Notes: generated by a model not told the origin, from the letters alone. Positions 25,065 through 34,263 are shown, numbered from the stretch's first letter. The stretch is DNA of 64,000 nucleotides from Paenibacillus jilunlii (GCF_900102965.1 NZ_FNGM01000009.1:203597-267596); one strand, 5' to 3'. Numbers and translations are program-made.

Positions 25065-25958
25065 CTAACCTTTTACAGCCCCGATCGTCAGCCCCTTCAC
25101 AAAATAGCGCTGGATGAACGGGTACAAAAACAGGATGGGTCCGGTAACAATGATAGCCATCGCCATCTTGGTCGATTCGGTAGGCAAATCGCTGCCCAGG
25201 CTTACTCCGGTACCTGCGCCCATATTGGCAATGAAAGCCGCCGAATTGATGACATTGTACAGATGGAACTGCAGCTGGTACTTATGGGGGTCATTGATGA
25301 ACAGTGAAGATGAGAACCAGTCGTTCCAGTAGGCCAGAGCCAAGAACAAGCCGACCGTGGCGATGCCGGGCATCGACAGCTGGAGCACAATCCTCCAATA
25401 GATTTTGAAATCACCGGCCCCGTCGATCTTGGCGGATTCGAACAGCTCCTCAGGAACGGCGGAACGGATGAAGTTCTTCATCAGAATAATCAGGAACGGC
25501 GTCATCAGCCCCGGAAAGATCAGCGCCCCGTACGAATCGGTGAGATGCAGATATTTAGTCATCATAATGTACCAGGGCACCAGTCCCCCGCCGAACAGGG
25601 TGGTGAAGTAGATGTAGAACGAGAAGGTATTGCGGTATTTGAAATCCTTGCGGGCCAGCACATAACCGGCCATCGTCATAAAAAACAGCCCCAGTGTCGT
25701 GCCCGTCACCGTTGTGAACAGCGTAACGCCATAGGCCCGCAGCACCTCATCCGGGAAGGTGAACACCGTTTTGTACCCCTCCAGCGAGAATTGCGCCGGT
25801 ATCAGATGATACCCGTCCTTAATGATCGAATCATTGGCCGTCAAGGAAGCCGAAATAATCAGCAGGAACGGAACCAGGCAGGCCAGCGAGCCGAGAATGA
25901 TAACCGTATAGGCAAGCCCCTGCAGCAGCCTTGTATAATGATCGTCTTTGATATGCAT
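25065..25958 (-). CDS. ABC transporter permease, LplC/YtcP type
   Basis: 297 residues, six membrane helices. The EAA loop reads ESAKIDGAGDFKIYWRIVLQ near residues 180-200, and the C-terminus QRYFVKGLTIGAVKG is the standard ending of LplC-type permeases. AAGGAG lies 8 nt before the ATG. It pairs with the LplB-type permease 36 nt upstream. Confidence 0.93.
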   Translation of the reverse strand: MHIKDDHYTRLLQGLAYTVIILGSLACLVPFLLIISASLTANDSIIKDGYHLIPAQFSLEGYKTVFTFPDEVLRAYGVTLFTTVTGTTLGLFFMTMAGYVLARKDFKYRNTFSFYIYFTTLFGGGLVPWYIMMTKYLHLTDSYGALIFPGLMTPFLIILMKNFIRSAVPEELFESAKIDGAGDFKIYWRIVLQLSMPGIATVGLFLALAYWNDWFSSSLFINDPHKYQLQFHLYNVINSAAFIANMGAGTGVSLGSDLPTESTKMAMAIIVTGPILFLYPFIQRYFVKGLTIGAVKG

Positions 25959-25994
25959 GCTTTTTTTCTCCTTCCGTATCGTGTCCGGCAGCTC

Positions 25995-27017
25995 CTAGAA
26001 CAAAGCGTAATCATCGTTTATTTTGCGGATAATGTAGTTGACCGTCATGATCAGAATGAAACCGAACAGCGATTGATACAACCCGGCTGCCGTGGCCATT
26101 CCGATGTCAAAGGTAACCTTAAGCGAGCGGAAGACATACGTATCCAGAATATCCGTGGTATTATAGAGCACCCCGTTGTTGCCAATCAGCTGGTAAAAGA
26201 GGTCAAACTGCCCCTTCATGATACTTCCCAGCGAGAAGAGCAGCAGCACAATAAAGGTTGATTTCAGCATCGGCACCGTGATATACCAGATCCGCTGGAA
26301 GATATGCGCACCGTCGATTTTAGCCGCTTCATAATATTCGTCGCTGATGCCCGTAATGGAGGCCAGGTAGATGACCATGCTGTACCCGAGATTTTTCCAG
26401 AGATAGAATACGATAATCAGGAAGATCCAGACGACCGGTTTGTTGTAGACATCTACAGGACCCGCTCCGAATTGGGCCAGCAGCGTATTTAAGAAACCGT
26501 TATCATAATTGAACACATTGTATACGATAACACTCAGAATCACGAAGGAGACGAAATACGGCAGGAACATGATCGACTGGGTCAGCTTTTTGAACCATTT
26601 GACACGCAGCTCACTGAGCAGAATCGCACAGACGATAGCCAGCACGTTCCCCAGCAGAATAAACGCCAGGTTGTAGCCGATGGTATTAAGTGTAAGCTTC
26701 ACCAGTGTGCCGGACTTCCAGAGAAATTCGAAGTTCTTGAGCCCCACAAAGGGTGCATCGAACATTCCGGAATTGAAATCAAATTGGGTAAACGCGTAAT
26801 ACACGCCAACCATCGGGAAATACGAATTGACCAGAAAAAACAGCAATGTAGGCAGCAGCATCAGAAAAAGAACCCGGTTATGGACCAGCTCATGCAGAAA
26901 ACCCTTTTTCCTCTTCTTCTCTGTCCTTGCCCCCGTCTCTGACGGCAGCTGCCCCGCCCCCTTAATAGGAAGCTCTATGGCGAGCACTGTTCCGGTCTTG
27001 CGTTTACGGTGTCTCAA
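25995..27017 (-). CDS. ABC transporter permease, LplB/YteP type
   Basis: 340 residues from TTG 27017. The GTG at 27026 touches the ribosome site AGGAGG directly, whereas the TTG lies 8 nt from it, so the TTG is preferred. A basic N-terminal tail precedes the first helix (LFLMLLPTLLFFLVNSYFP). The EAA loop is EAAKIDGAHIFQRIWYITVP. First gene of the importer operon, followed by the LplC-type permease and the binding lipoprotein; ATPase expected from elsewhere. Confidence 0.92.
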   Translation of the reverse strand: MRHRKRKTGTVLAIELPIKGAGQLPSETGARTEKKRKKGFLHELVHNRVLFLMLLPTLLFFLVNSYFPMVGVYYAFTQFDFNSGMFDAPFVGLKNFEFLWKSGTLVKLTLNTIGYNLAFILLGNVLAIVCAILLSELRVKWFKKLTQSIMFLPYFVSFVILSVIVYNVFNYDNGFLNTLLAQFGAGPVDVYNKPVVWIFLIIVFYLWKNLGYSMVIYLASITGISDEYYEAAKIDGAHIFQRIWYITVPMLKSTFIVLLLFSLGSIMKGQFDLFYQLIGNNGVLYNTTDILDTYVFRSLKVTFDIGMATAAGLYQSLFGFILIMTVNYIIRKINDDYALF

Positions 27018-27250
27018 AGCCTTCACCCTCCTGTTACTTTATATCATTCATTGCGGCGGCATACGCCTTCCTGCCACCGCTTGGACGCCTGAAGCTGTAC
27101 CCGGAAGCTCCGTCCAATGTATGTTCTGAGTATAGAAGACACCTCTGCAGGGTGAACAGTGCAGCTTGGGGGTATTCCTGCATTATGTGGAGTATCGGCT
27201 GGTGCACTTTTCTGACTTTTGTGGAGAAAATAAAGAATGAACCGCAAAAA

Positions 27251-27287
27251 GCCCCGCAAGCGCTCCTTTTCAGGATAGCTCCGGGGC
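27251..27287 (-). terminator. Terminator of the MerR gene
   Basis: On the minus strand GCCCCGGAGC...GCTTGCGGGGC followed by TTTTT. It ends the MerR transcript before the importer promoter region. Confidence 0.8.
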
Positions 27288-27309
27288 CTTTTCCCACCTA
27301 TTTAAACCA

Positions 27310-27696
27310 TCACTTCCTTGCCGCCTGCTCTTGGGCCGCCCTCTCCAACGACGCAAAATACGCAATCTTATGCTCAATCTTTTGCGCAAAGCTCTGAAAA
27401 AACTTAATCTTCTCATCAATTTGCAGCTTATGGGCCTGAAGCAGCTTCCGCTGGTCCGGCAGCGCTTCCACCCCTTCCCGGGATAATGCAATGAACTGCT
27501 TAATCTCAGCAATCGGCATTCCCGTATCCTTCAGGCAGCAGATCAGTGAGATCAGCTCCAAATCCTCATCATGAAAACAACGGTTACCATGTTCATCCCG
27601 TGCTACAACAGGCAGAACTCCCTCCCTTTCATAATAACGCAGTGTATATTGGCTAAGTCCGCTCTTTTGTGCTATGGTTTTGATGCTGTAACCCAT
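27310..27696 (-). CDS. MerR-family regulator (AdhR/NmlR-like)
   Basis: 128 residues. Winged helix-turn-helix at the N-terminus (IKTIAQKSGLSQYTLRYYEREG), then a coiled-coil dimerisation helix; no large effector domain. This short form resembles AdhR/NmlR regulators, which respond to aldehydes and other electrophiles. Two cysteines (LICCLKDTG, about residues 53-54) sit in the middle of the protein. It is divergent from the aldo/keto reductase at 27859, whose promoter has the MerR-type 19-bp spacer. Target assignment is strong by position; the inducer is inferred. Confidence 0.88.
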   Translation of the reverse strand: MGYSIKTIAQKSGLSQYTLRYYEREGVLPVVARDEHGNRCFHDEDLELISLICCLKDTGMPIAEIKQFIALSREGVEALPDQRKLLQAHKLQIDEKIKFFQSFAQKIEHKIAYFASLERAAQEQAARK

Positions 27697-27791
27697 GTGT
27701 CAGCTCCATTCCGCCGCGTAAGCTCCGGCTAATTGATCTACCTTTAAATTAACACCAATACGATCCTATTAAAAGCCCGCCTGGAAATCTA

Positions 27792-27822
27792 TTGACTTAC
27801 ACCTAACTCTAAGGTCTAAAAT
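27792..27822 (+). promoter_or_regulatory. MerR-type promoter of the aldo/keto reductase
   Basis: TTGACT (27792-27797), a 19-bp spacer, TAAAAT (27817-27822). The over-long spacer contains AACTCTAAG, half of the CTTAGAGTT-AACTCTAAG-like operator known for AdhR-type regulators; the left half is degenerate. MerR proteins activate such promoters by twisting the spacer. Confidence 0.8.
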
Positions 27823-27858
27823 TTACAGCGTACCTTACATTTAAGGAGTGAATAATTA

Positions 27859-28779
27859 ATGGTAAAAACAATTAACGTGGGTAACGGCACATTAGAGGTT
27901 GCCGAGATTTCATTAGGCTGTATGCGGATTGCCGATTTGTCGGCCAAAGAAGCTGACGTTCATATTCACAGTGCTCTGGAAGCAGGCATTGATTTTTTTG
28001 ACCATGCGGATATCTATGCCGCCGGCAAGGCCGAAGAAGTGTTTGGCGAGGTTGTCGCCAGCAGTCCAGGTATGCGCGATAAGTTGATGATTCAGACGAA
28101 ATGCGGCATCCGCCAAGGCTTTTTTGACTTCTCCAAAGAGCATATCGTCTCCTCCGTAGAGAACAGCCTGAAACGCCTGAAGACCGGCTACGTGGATGTG
28201 CTTCTGCTGCACCGTCCAGACACCTTAATGGAGCCGGAGGAAGTCGCCGAAGCCTTCGATTACCTGGAACAAAAAGGCATGGTCAAGCACTTCGGTGTCA
28301 GCAACCAGAACCCGCTGCAAATTGAGCTGCTCAAAAAAAATGTCAAACAAAAGCTGCTCTTCAATCAGCTGCAGCTGAGCATTATGTTTTCGGGCATGAT
28401 TGACTCCGGCTTCAATGTGAATATGACGAACTCCGCTTCCGTTGTGCATGACGGCGGCATTCTGGAGTACAGCCGTCTGCATGACATGACCATTCAGCCT
28501 TGGTCCCCGTTCCAATACGGCTTCTTTGAAGGCGTATTCCTGGGAAATGACAAGTTCCCGGAAGTGAACCAAGTCATTAACCGGTTGGCTGACGAAAAAG
28601 GTGTTGCCGACACGGCCATCGCTATCGCCTGGCTCCTAAGACACCCGGCCAAGATGCAGCCGATTGTAGGCACTACCAACACCAAGCGCCTGCTCGACAT
28701 TGCCAAAGCTTCGGATATCACGCTCTCCCGGGAAGAGTGGTATGAGATCTACCGGGCAGCGGGCAATAAGCTTCCTTAA
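27859..28779 (+). CDS. Aldo/keto reductase (YcsN-like)
   Basis: 306 residues, NAD(P)H-dependent reductase of aldehydes and ketones in a TIM barrel. The catalytic tetrad can be followed: D and Y in FFDHADIYAAGKAEE (about residues 48-62), K in MIQTKCGI and H in VLLLHRPDTLM. AAGGAG lies 10 nt before the ATG. Divergent from a MerR regulator and driven by a MerR-type promoter, it probably detoxifies reactive carbonyls. A terminator follows at 28825-28848. Confidence 0.92.
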   Translation: MVKTINVGNGTLEVAEISLGCMRIADLSAKEADVHIHSALEAGIDFFDHADIYAAGKAEEVFGEVVASSPGMRDKLMIQTKCGIRQGFFDFSKEHIVSSVENSLKRLKTGYVDVLLLHRPDTLMEPEEVAEAFDYLEQKGMVKHFGVSNQNPLQIELLKKNVKQKLLFNQLQLSIMFSGMIDSGFNVNMTNSASVVHDGGILEYSRLHDMTIQPWSPFQYGFFEGVFLGNDKFPEVNQVINRLADEKGVADTAIAIAWLLRHPAKMQPIVGTTNTKRLLDIAKASDITLSREEWYEIYRAAGNKLP

Positions 28780-28824
28780 CGGGCTCACACTCATACTGAT
28801 AACGATCAGACGTTTATCACACAC

Positions 28825-28848
28825 TGCCTTTTCCTCTTGGGAAAGGCA
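28825..28848 (+). terminator. Terminator of the aldo/keto reductase gene
   Basis: TGCCTTTTCC/GGGAAAGGCA, 10 pairs with one G-U, 4-nt loop, then TGTTTTG. Confidence 0.8.
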
Positions 28849-28906
28849 TGTTTTGATAAGCCTACTGCCTTTTACAATGCGATTATAGATGATAGTTGGT
28901 GAGAAG

Positions 28907-29722
28907 ATGTTCAAAATAGGAGAATTTTCTAAATTAACACAAATTTCAATTCGAATGCTCCGATACTATGATGAAACAGGACTTTTGAAACCAGCAGAAA
29001 TCGACAAGTGGACAGGATACCGTATGTATTCGGTCGAGCAAATCCCTATTCTTAATAAAATTGTTTATCTCCGGGATAGTGGATTTAATGTTTCGGAAAT
29101 TGCGGTAGCCCTTGACAAAATGGATGATAAATCGCTTATAGAGCAGCTTGACTCAAAATATGCGGAAATAGAAGAGATAATTCAAATTAACATCGGGAAG
29201 TTAAGGAAAATTGAACTCGCTAAAAAGGAACTTTTGGGGCAGAAAAATGAAATTCACTATAACATCTCCATTAAATCCATTCCGGGTTATCAAGTCCTAT
29301 CCCTGCGCAGAATCATTCGGGACTATTACGCCGAGGGTGAACTATGGCAAGAGTTATCTGCTTTTGCCGCAGAAAATCAGATACATATTTCCAGCAATAC
29401 TTTTTCTATTTATCATGATATAGAGTACAAAGAAACTCATGTTGATGTTGAGCTATGCCTTCCAGTAAACAAGCACGGGAAAAGTGCAAATGGTTTTACC
29501 TATCGAAATACCAAGCCTATACCCACGATGGCTTGCACTATGGTATATGGCGATTTTTCTAATATAGCAGGAGCATATATAGCTTTTGCTGAATGGCTGC
29601 AAAAGAATAGCCAATATAAGATGTCGGGGCAAACGCGGCAAATCGTACACCGTGGCCCGTGGAATGAGAATAATCCAGAACAATACTTGATCGAACTTCA
29701 AATACCGTTGGAGATTATATAG
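28907..29722 (+). CDS. MerR-family regulator with GyrI-like effector domain
   Basis: 271 residues from the ATG at 28907 (GGTGAG just upstream; the ORF can extend to 28889). N-terminal MerR helix-turn-helix (KIGEFSKLTQISIRMLRYYD), a coiled coil at about 75-115, and a C-terminal GyrI/BmrR-like ligand domain, so it resembles multidrug-responsive regulators such as BltR. The DNA is visibly more AT-rich than the preceding genes. It is followed by its own terminator and then by a second MerR-type promoter in front of the TsaA/TrmO-like gene, which is the likely target. Confidence 0.88.
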   Translation: MFKIGEFSKLTQISIRMLRYYDETGLLKPAEIDKWTGYRMYSVEQIPILNKIVYLRDSGFNVSEIAVALDKMDDKSLIEQLDSKYAEIEEIIQINIGKLRKIELAKKELLGQKNEIHYNISIKSIPGYQVLSLRRIIRDYYAEGELWQELSAFAAENQIHISSNTFSIYHDIEYKETHVDVELCLPVNKHGKSANGFTYRNTKPIPTMACTMVYGDFSNIAGAYIAFAEWLQKNSQYKMSGQTRQIVHRGPWNENNPEQYLIELQIPLEII

Positions 29723-29723
29723 G

Positions 29724-29748
29724 AACGTCTTGCATTTTGCAGGACGTT
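29724..29748 (+). terminator. Terminator of the second MerR gene
   Basis: AACGTCTTGC/GCAGGACGTT (one G-U) with a 5-nt loop, then TTTTCTT. It lies just before the promoter at 29761. Confidence 0.85.
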
Positions 29749-29760
29749 TTTCTTGTCCTC

Positions 29761-29791
29761 TTGACTCTCACATGGTGTGAGGGCTTACGCT
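29761..29791 (+). promoter_or_regulatory. MerR-type promoter of the TsaA/TrmO-like gene
   Basis: TTGACT (29761-29766), a 19-bp spacer, TACGCT (29786-29791). The spacer holds a perfect inverted repeat CTCACA-TGG-TGTGAG (29767-29781), the layout of BmrR/Mta-type operators. The upstream MerR protein is the obvious candidate to bind it. Confidence 0.8.
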
Positions 29792-29821
29792 GTACCTACA
29801 TCGAATTGAGGAGGATATGAT

Positions 29822-30298
29822 ATGAGTAATTTAGAAGTACATTCCATTGGTACGGTTCACAACAACCAGAGCGGTACATACATTACGTTGGAAAAAAACT
29901 TCATTCCAGCTTTACAAGCATTAGAGGGTTTTAGCCATATCAATGTACTTTGGTGGTTCAGCGATTATGACGACGAGCATTCACGCTCCGTACTGCAAAC
30001 CGAGTCACCCTATAAAGGCTCTCCCGAAGTCATGGGGATTTTTGCTACAAGGTCACCTATGCGTCCTAATCCGATAGCGCTGACCGCAGTGGAAATTATC
30101 CAAACTGACTTTGAAAAAGGTATAATTCAAGTGTCATTTATGGATGCATATGACAATACTCCCGTTCTTGACATCAAGCCCTACACGCCCAGCCTGGACA
30201 GGGTTGAAACCCCAGGTGTTCCGGCATGGTGCAGCAATTGGCCAAAAAGCACCGAAGATTCTGGTTCCTTTAATTGGGCAGAAGTTTTTAATTTTTAA
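29822..30298 (+). CDS. TsaA/TrmO-like SAM-binding protein (UPF0066)
   Basis: 158 residues of the TsaA-like beta-barrel family. The diagnostic motif GIFATRSPMRPNPIALT is at about residues 79-95. E. coli TrmO, the characterised member, N6-methylates the t6A37 base of tRNA-Thr, but it is about 235 residues; this shorter form lacks most of the C-terminal domain, so the same substrate should not be assumed. GAGGAGG precedes the ATG. Unusually for a tRNA-modification gene it is preceded by a MerR-type promoter, hinting at inducible resistance or stress methylation. Confidence 0.8.
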   Translation: MSNLEVHSIGTVHNNQSGTYITLEKNFIPALQALEGFSHINVLWWFSDYDDEHSRSVLQTESPYKGSPEVMGIFATRSPMRPNPIALTAVEIIQTDFEKGIIQVSFMDAYDNTPVLDIKPYTPSLDRVETPGVPAWCSNWPKSTEDSGSFNWAEVFNF

Positions 30299-30354
30299 GC
30301 CAAAGAGCACGCTCCGGCACAGATAGCCGAAATCTTAGCAGATCGAATTATTCA

Positions 30355-30386
30355 GGCGGTATAGCATATTGTAATGCTATACCGCC
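30355..30386. terminator. Hairpin between converging genes
   Basis: Perfect 12-bp stem GGCGGTATAGCA/TGCTATACCGCC with an 8-nt loop between the TsaA-like gene and the converging amylase gene. T tracts are absent on both sides, so efficiency is doubtful. Confidence 0.6.
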
Positions 30387-30474
30387 ATCCCACATCTTAC
30401 AAAAGATTCCTATGGCAGCCCAGTTAACTCACGGTTTTACGGGTTTTCATTTTCCTACATCCTGTACGTTTGTT

Positions 30475-33400
30475 TTACTTGAGATAAGTCCCAGTCTCTC
30501 CAATACCGCCTTTGCCGTTCAGGACATAAACCCTTGCATTCCCTTTGCCGGAGCATGTCAGGGTAATCGTACCGTTGGTAACGGTTTTGGCATCGCCAGT
30601 CACCGCATCCACATAGGTTCCGTTCGGAATCCCGGTAAAGGTAGCATTTCCCGAAATCGTAACCAAGGCAAAACTGTCAATGCCTTTGGCGCTGTCGGTG
30701 TATCTTCTCTTAAATGCCAGGTTCCCTGATACATTCTCTGTAGAATACTGTCCTTTCTGTAAGGCTGGAACCGCTCTTCTGATCAAATTCAGCTGTCTGA
30801 TATGTTTCGCCAATGGATAATTGAGCGATTCTGCAAGTGTGCCGGTTGCATTCGTATATCTGCCGAAATCCTGGACCGTAACACTGCCTTCGATGTGATC
30901 GCCAAAGTAAGCACGGCCTGTTGCGCTGAGCGGTGCGTTTGGACCTACATCGAGGGGTACCCCCTTCTTGAATTCGATTTCTGAGCCATAGAAGATGGCG
31001 GGAATTCCCCGGAAGGTGAACATCAGCGCAAGATTCTCAGCCCAGGTGTCCTGTGTACCCGCAAAACGTTGATTCTCCGGAGCCTGGTCTGGTGCATAGT
31101 CGTGAGAGTCGACATAGGTTACATTCCAGGTTGCATCATTATAGAATTGGTCACCGCTTCTCATACTGAAGGCTTCCTGTGCTGTCTTGAAAGCCCAGTG
31201 CATCGGGAAATCAATCACATCCATACCCGATTTCATCGAATAGTCAGGCGCATGATAGGTATTGCCGTTTAGGAAAGCATTGTTTGAAGTAGGCTGGCCT
31301 GCTGTAGTAGAGTTGTCTGCCCACTCCTGTTCAACCGATGCCTTGTTGGAAGCGTAATCATTTGTGTTATCGCCCGGATACGGTTTCGAAGCTTTCCAGG
31401 TATAAAATGGCGTCGATATTGCCGGAATCCCGCTGTTCCATACATCTCTGTACCGGGTGGCCACTTCACCAAAGATGAAGAAGTCCGAGCCTCCTCGTGC
31501 CTTCCAGGCAGGAATAAAGTATTTATTGTAAATATACCGGCTCACATGCTTCACTGTATCAAGACGGAAAGCGTCAACACCCATATCAATATATTGGTTA
31601 TAGGAGTCTATCAGATATTGGTCAACTACAGGATTCTCTGTGTTGAGGTCAACGCAGTCTCCGGCAATCTGTCCTGTCTGTACGGTGTAAGATTCCCAGG
31701 AAAGGCTTTTCTCCGTATGGTAGATGTTATTGTTCGTCTCCGCTGTCTTCATTAAGGCAATTCTTGCCTGATATTGCTGATCGGGTGTCATGGAATCATA
31801 GTTGGACGGCAGCTTATCCGTTATTTTGAGCATGTTGCTGACGGTATCCGGCTTGGTCTCATCTTTCTTGAACATGGGCAACAAATTCTCTTCACCGAAA
31901 TTACCGGTATGATTGACAACGACATCCTGAATAATTTTCAGCCCTTTGGCATGCGCTGCATTGATTAAATCTTGATAGGAAGCACCCGCAGATTCATACC
32001 TTGGGTCTACTTTGGCAAAATTGATCGCGTGGTACCCATGATAATCATAACCGCTCGCATTCTGCACAATAGGAGTAATCCAGATGGCACTGAACCCGAG
32101 GGCTTTGATGTAATCCAGCTTTTGAATCAGTCCCTTGAAATCCCCTCTCCAAGCCGGGTCGGAGTCCGGATTATTCGCCTTGGCATCATCCCATGCGTGT
32201 ACGTTGTTACTTGGATCGCCATCATAGAACCGCGAAGTGATCACGAAATAAATGCTGTCTTCCCGGAAATCCCCCGACTTTCCAATGTTGTAGACAAAGC
32301 TTTGTGTGGTTTGATTTCCGGCGCCGTCTATTACAAGAAACTTCAAAGTGGTGGTTTTGGAGATAAGTATGGAAGGTCCCGTCAAGCCGGCCAGTGCGTT
32401 GCCTGAAATATAGGCTTTAGAACTTGCAGATGGTTCGGTACCATCATCGGTATAATATGCCTTTGTGGTTGCTGCCTTGTTATCTTTTATGTTAAAGGAT
32501 ACGGTAACCGCAGTATCGGAATGCCCCACAGGCAAATTCGCAGTGATGGTTGGAGCTTGTAAATCGGCATTTAAGTCAATCACATAAGCGAAAGAAGCTA
32601 CATTTCCTGCTTGACCCAATGAATTCACACCAAAAGCCTTGATGGTCATAGAGGAAGCCACCTGAATTGGCGAGGTATACAAGGCCGATGCTGTCGTAGG
32701 TGTTGAACCGTTGGTTGTATAGTAAATTTTATCGCCGCTATGGGTACTGGAAAGCTTCACCGTCTGGGCAGAATCGTATGTTTTCGGCGCAGGAGAGACT
32801 GAAATCACTGGAATTTTGGGGAGCTCCGGGTTGACTTCATACCACACGTTATCCGTGTAAAACCAGGACTCCTTCACACTGCGGGACAAATCGCCCGTCT
32901 GTTTACCGCTGCCGTCATTAAAAATCAGACTGGCACTGGTTGCTCCGGCAATCGTATAGCTGTACCAGTCATTTCCGTCGGAATTCATCAGAATTCCCGG
33001 CCATGCCCCGCTTGTCGGAATGGTTGCAGGACTTAGATTCCAGTAATGGATTCGCAATGAATTCCAGCTTGAAGGTTTCTTCACGTGAACCGTTAACCCG
33101 GCTGCGGTTGCTGTGGGTGTCGGTGTTACGGTTGCTGTCGGTGTTACAGTAGCTGTCGGTGTTGCAGTTGCAGTTGCTGTAGGTGTTGCGGTAGCTGTCG
33201 GTGTTACTGTGGGTGTGGGTGTTGCCGTTGCTGTAGGTGTTACAGTTGGGGTGGGTGTTGCCGTTGCTGTAGGTGTTGGAGTAATTCCAGCGGAAAGTGT
33301 CATGTAATCAATATTAATACTTCCGCTGTCAGTGGAATCATATTTGTATGCAATCGTATTATTCCCTGCCAGTAAGGAGAGTGTTTCAGTTTGGTCACCC

Positions 33401-34005
33401 CAGGTGTTCCAGTTTGTCAGGCTTGCCAAGGTTGTCTGTTTAACTTTGCTTCCGTTGACGTATATGGAAACTGTCTTCGCACTTCCGCTTGCATTAGCGT
33501 AATGGAGAGCGGCATTATAAGTGCCTGCTGCTGAAGCCTGAACGGTAAAAGTTGCAGTTGCTCCAGGAACGTTGTATCCGTCCACAAACCCGGTCCCGGA
33601 ATATCCGGTATGATCGGTATTTACCTTAGCCCCTCCAGACAAAACCGCGCTTTCAGCTTCATGCTTCCCCTCAACCGGTATAACTACCGTCCAGTTCTTC
33701 CCGCCATTACTATCCCAATAATCCGTAGGCGCCGTAATGTGATAGCAATAAATTAGTGTAGCACCTTCTGGCACACTAATGTTTGCAGTAAATGTAGTCC
33801 CGCTCTTAGTCATAACCGTGTCCGTAGAATCTGTCCAGTTATTCGCAGTCCAATGCACCGTCACGGCAGCTGCCGTAGAATTCGTATAGGTTACTGTATA
33901 ATCGGTATTGCTTGCAGATGCCCCGCCGGATAGACCAAACAAGCTAAAACAAAGGGCAAAAATGACTAACCATGAAATATAGGACCTGGTTTTTTTTCTC
34001 AACAC
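30475..34005 (-). CDS. Secreted multidomain alpha-amylase family (GH13) enzyme
   Basis: 1176 residues. Sec signal peptide (1-31, ending GGASA); a starch-binding-like beta domain (33-110); a CBM35-like domain (115-240, EAESAVLSGGAKV); a Pro/Thr linker (243-302); a CBM26-like starch-binding domain (303-395); two chitobiase C-terminal-like/Ig domains (398-575); the GH13 barrel (about 580-1070); and a C-terminal beta domain. All GH13 regions are present: DVVVNH (694-699), GVDAFRLD with nucleophile D816, FGEV with acid/base E847, and YVDSHD (D966/D969). It should hydrolyse alpha-glucans outside the cell. Start is GTG 34005, 7 nt from AGGAGG. A cre/LacI-type operator lies just upstream. Confidence 0.93.
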   Translation of the reverse strand: MLRKKTRSYISWLVIFALCFSLFGLSGGASASNTDYTVTYTNSTAAAVTVHWTANNWTDSTDTVMTKSGTTFTANISVPEGATLIYCYHITAPTDYWDSNGGKNWTVVIPVEGKHEAESAVLSGGAKVNTDHTGYSGTGFVDGYNVPGATATFTVQASAAGTYNAALHYANASGSAKTVSIYVNGSKVKQTTLASLTNWNTWGDQTETLSLLAGNNTIAYKYDSTDSGSINIDYMTLSAGITPTPTATATPTPTVTPTATATPTPTVTPTATATPTATATATPTATVTPTATVTPTPTATAAGLTVHVKKPSSWNSLRIHYWNLSPATIPTSGAWPGILMNSDGNDWYSYTIAGATSASLIFNDGSGKQTGDLSRSVKESWFYTDNVWYEVNPELPKIPVISVSPAPKTYDSAQTVKLSSTHSGDKIYYTTNGSTPTTASALYTSPIQVASSMTIKAFGVNSLGQAGNVASFAYVIDLNADLQAPTITANLPVGHSDTAVTVSFNIKDNKAATTKAYYTDDGTEPSASSKAYISGNALAGLTGPSILISKTTTLKFLVIDGAGNQTTQSFVYNIGKSGDFREDSIYFVITSRFYDGDPSNNVHAWDDAKANNPDSDPAWRGDFKGLIQKLDYIKALGFSAIWITPIVQNASGYDYHGYHAINFAKVDPRYESAGASYQDLINAAHAKGLKIIQDVVVNHTGNFGEENLLPMFKKDETKPDTVSNMLKITDKLPSNYDSMTPDQQYQARIALMKTAETNNNIYHTEKSLSWESYTVQTGQIAGDCVDLNTENPVVDQYLIDSYNQYIDMGVDAFRLDTVKHVSRYIYNKYFIPAWKARGGSDFFIFGEVATRYRDVWNSGIPAISTPFYTWKASKPYPGDNTNDYASNKASVEQEWADNSTTAGQPTSNNAFLNGNTYHAPDYSMKSGMDVIDFPMHWAFKTAQEAFSMRSGDQFYNDATWNVTYVDSHDYAPDQAPENQRFAGTQDTWAENLALMFTFRGIPAIFYGSEIEFKKGVPLDVGPNAPLSATGRAYFGDHIEGSVTVQDFGRYTNATGTLAESLNYPLAKHIRQLNLIRRAVPALQKGQYSTENVSGNLAFKRRYTDSAKGIDSFALVTISGNATFTGIPNGTYVDAVTGDAKTVTNGTITLTCSGKGNARVYVLNGKGGIGETGTYLK
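33106..33281 (-). repeat. Low-complexity Pro/Thr linker repeat in the amylase gene
   Basis: Degenerate short tandem repeats encoding alternating TPTATAT/TPTPTVT units (residues about 243-302). The motif is typical of flexible linkers in secreted glycosidases and is prone to length change. Confidence 0.85.
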
Positions 34006-34035
34006 GGATAAACCTCCTATGAATTTAATAGATGC

Positions 34036-34047
34036 GCAAACGTTTGC
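34036..34047. promoter_or_regulatory. cre/LacI-type operator before the amylase gene
   Basis: Perfect palindrome GCAAACGTTTGC about 31 bp before the start codon; the wider site differs from the cre consensus TGNAANCGNWNNCA at one position. A weak promoter (TTGATG-16-TATTTT on the minus strand) lies just upstream, so binding would block transcription. Confidence 0.7.
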
Positions 34048-34249
34048 ATTAAAGTGAAAAAAAATATGCCGCTACATTTTTTCATCAACCGCCCCCTGTT
34101 GGACATATAGAAAAGCACTCATGTACGCGCTTACAAATCAGATTGATAAACAAGCCACGAAGAAATTCAAATTCCGCATACAGTGGACTTTTTCCTTTTC
34201 TGATTATAATCCCCATCTTTTTCCTGGTCAATGATAATTTGAACGTTTG

Positions 34250-34263
34250 TGAAAGCGTATGCA
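34250..34263. promoter_or_regulatory. Second cre-like site upstream of the amylase
   Basis: TGAAAGCGTATGCA fits TGNAANCGNWNNCA at every fixed position, about 245 bp before the amylase start. The 34006-34331 interval contains no credible gene. Confidence 0.5.

Noticed and set aside
33106..33307. Tandem DNA repeat as a separate element
   Set aside because: It simply encodes the Pro/Thr linker of the amylase; plus-strand valine/glycine ORFs over it are shadows.
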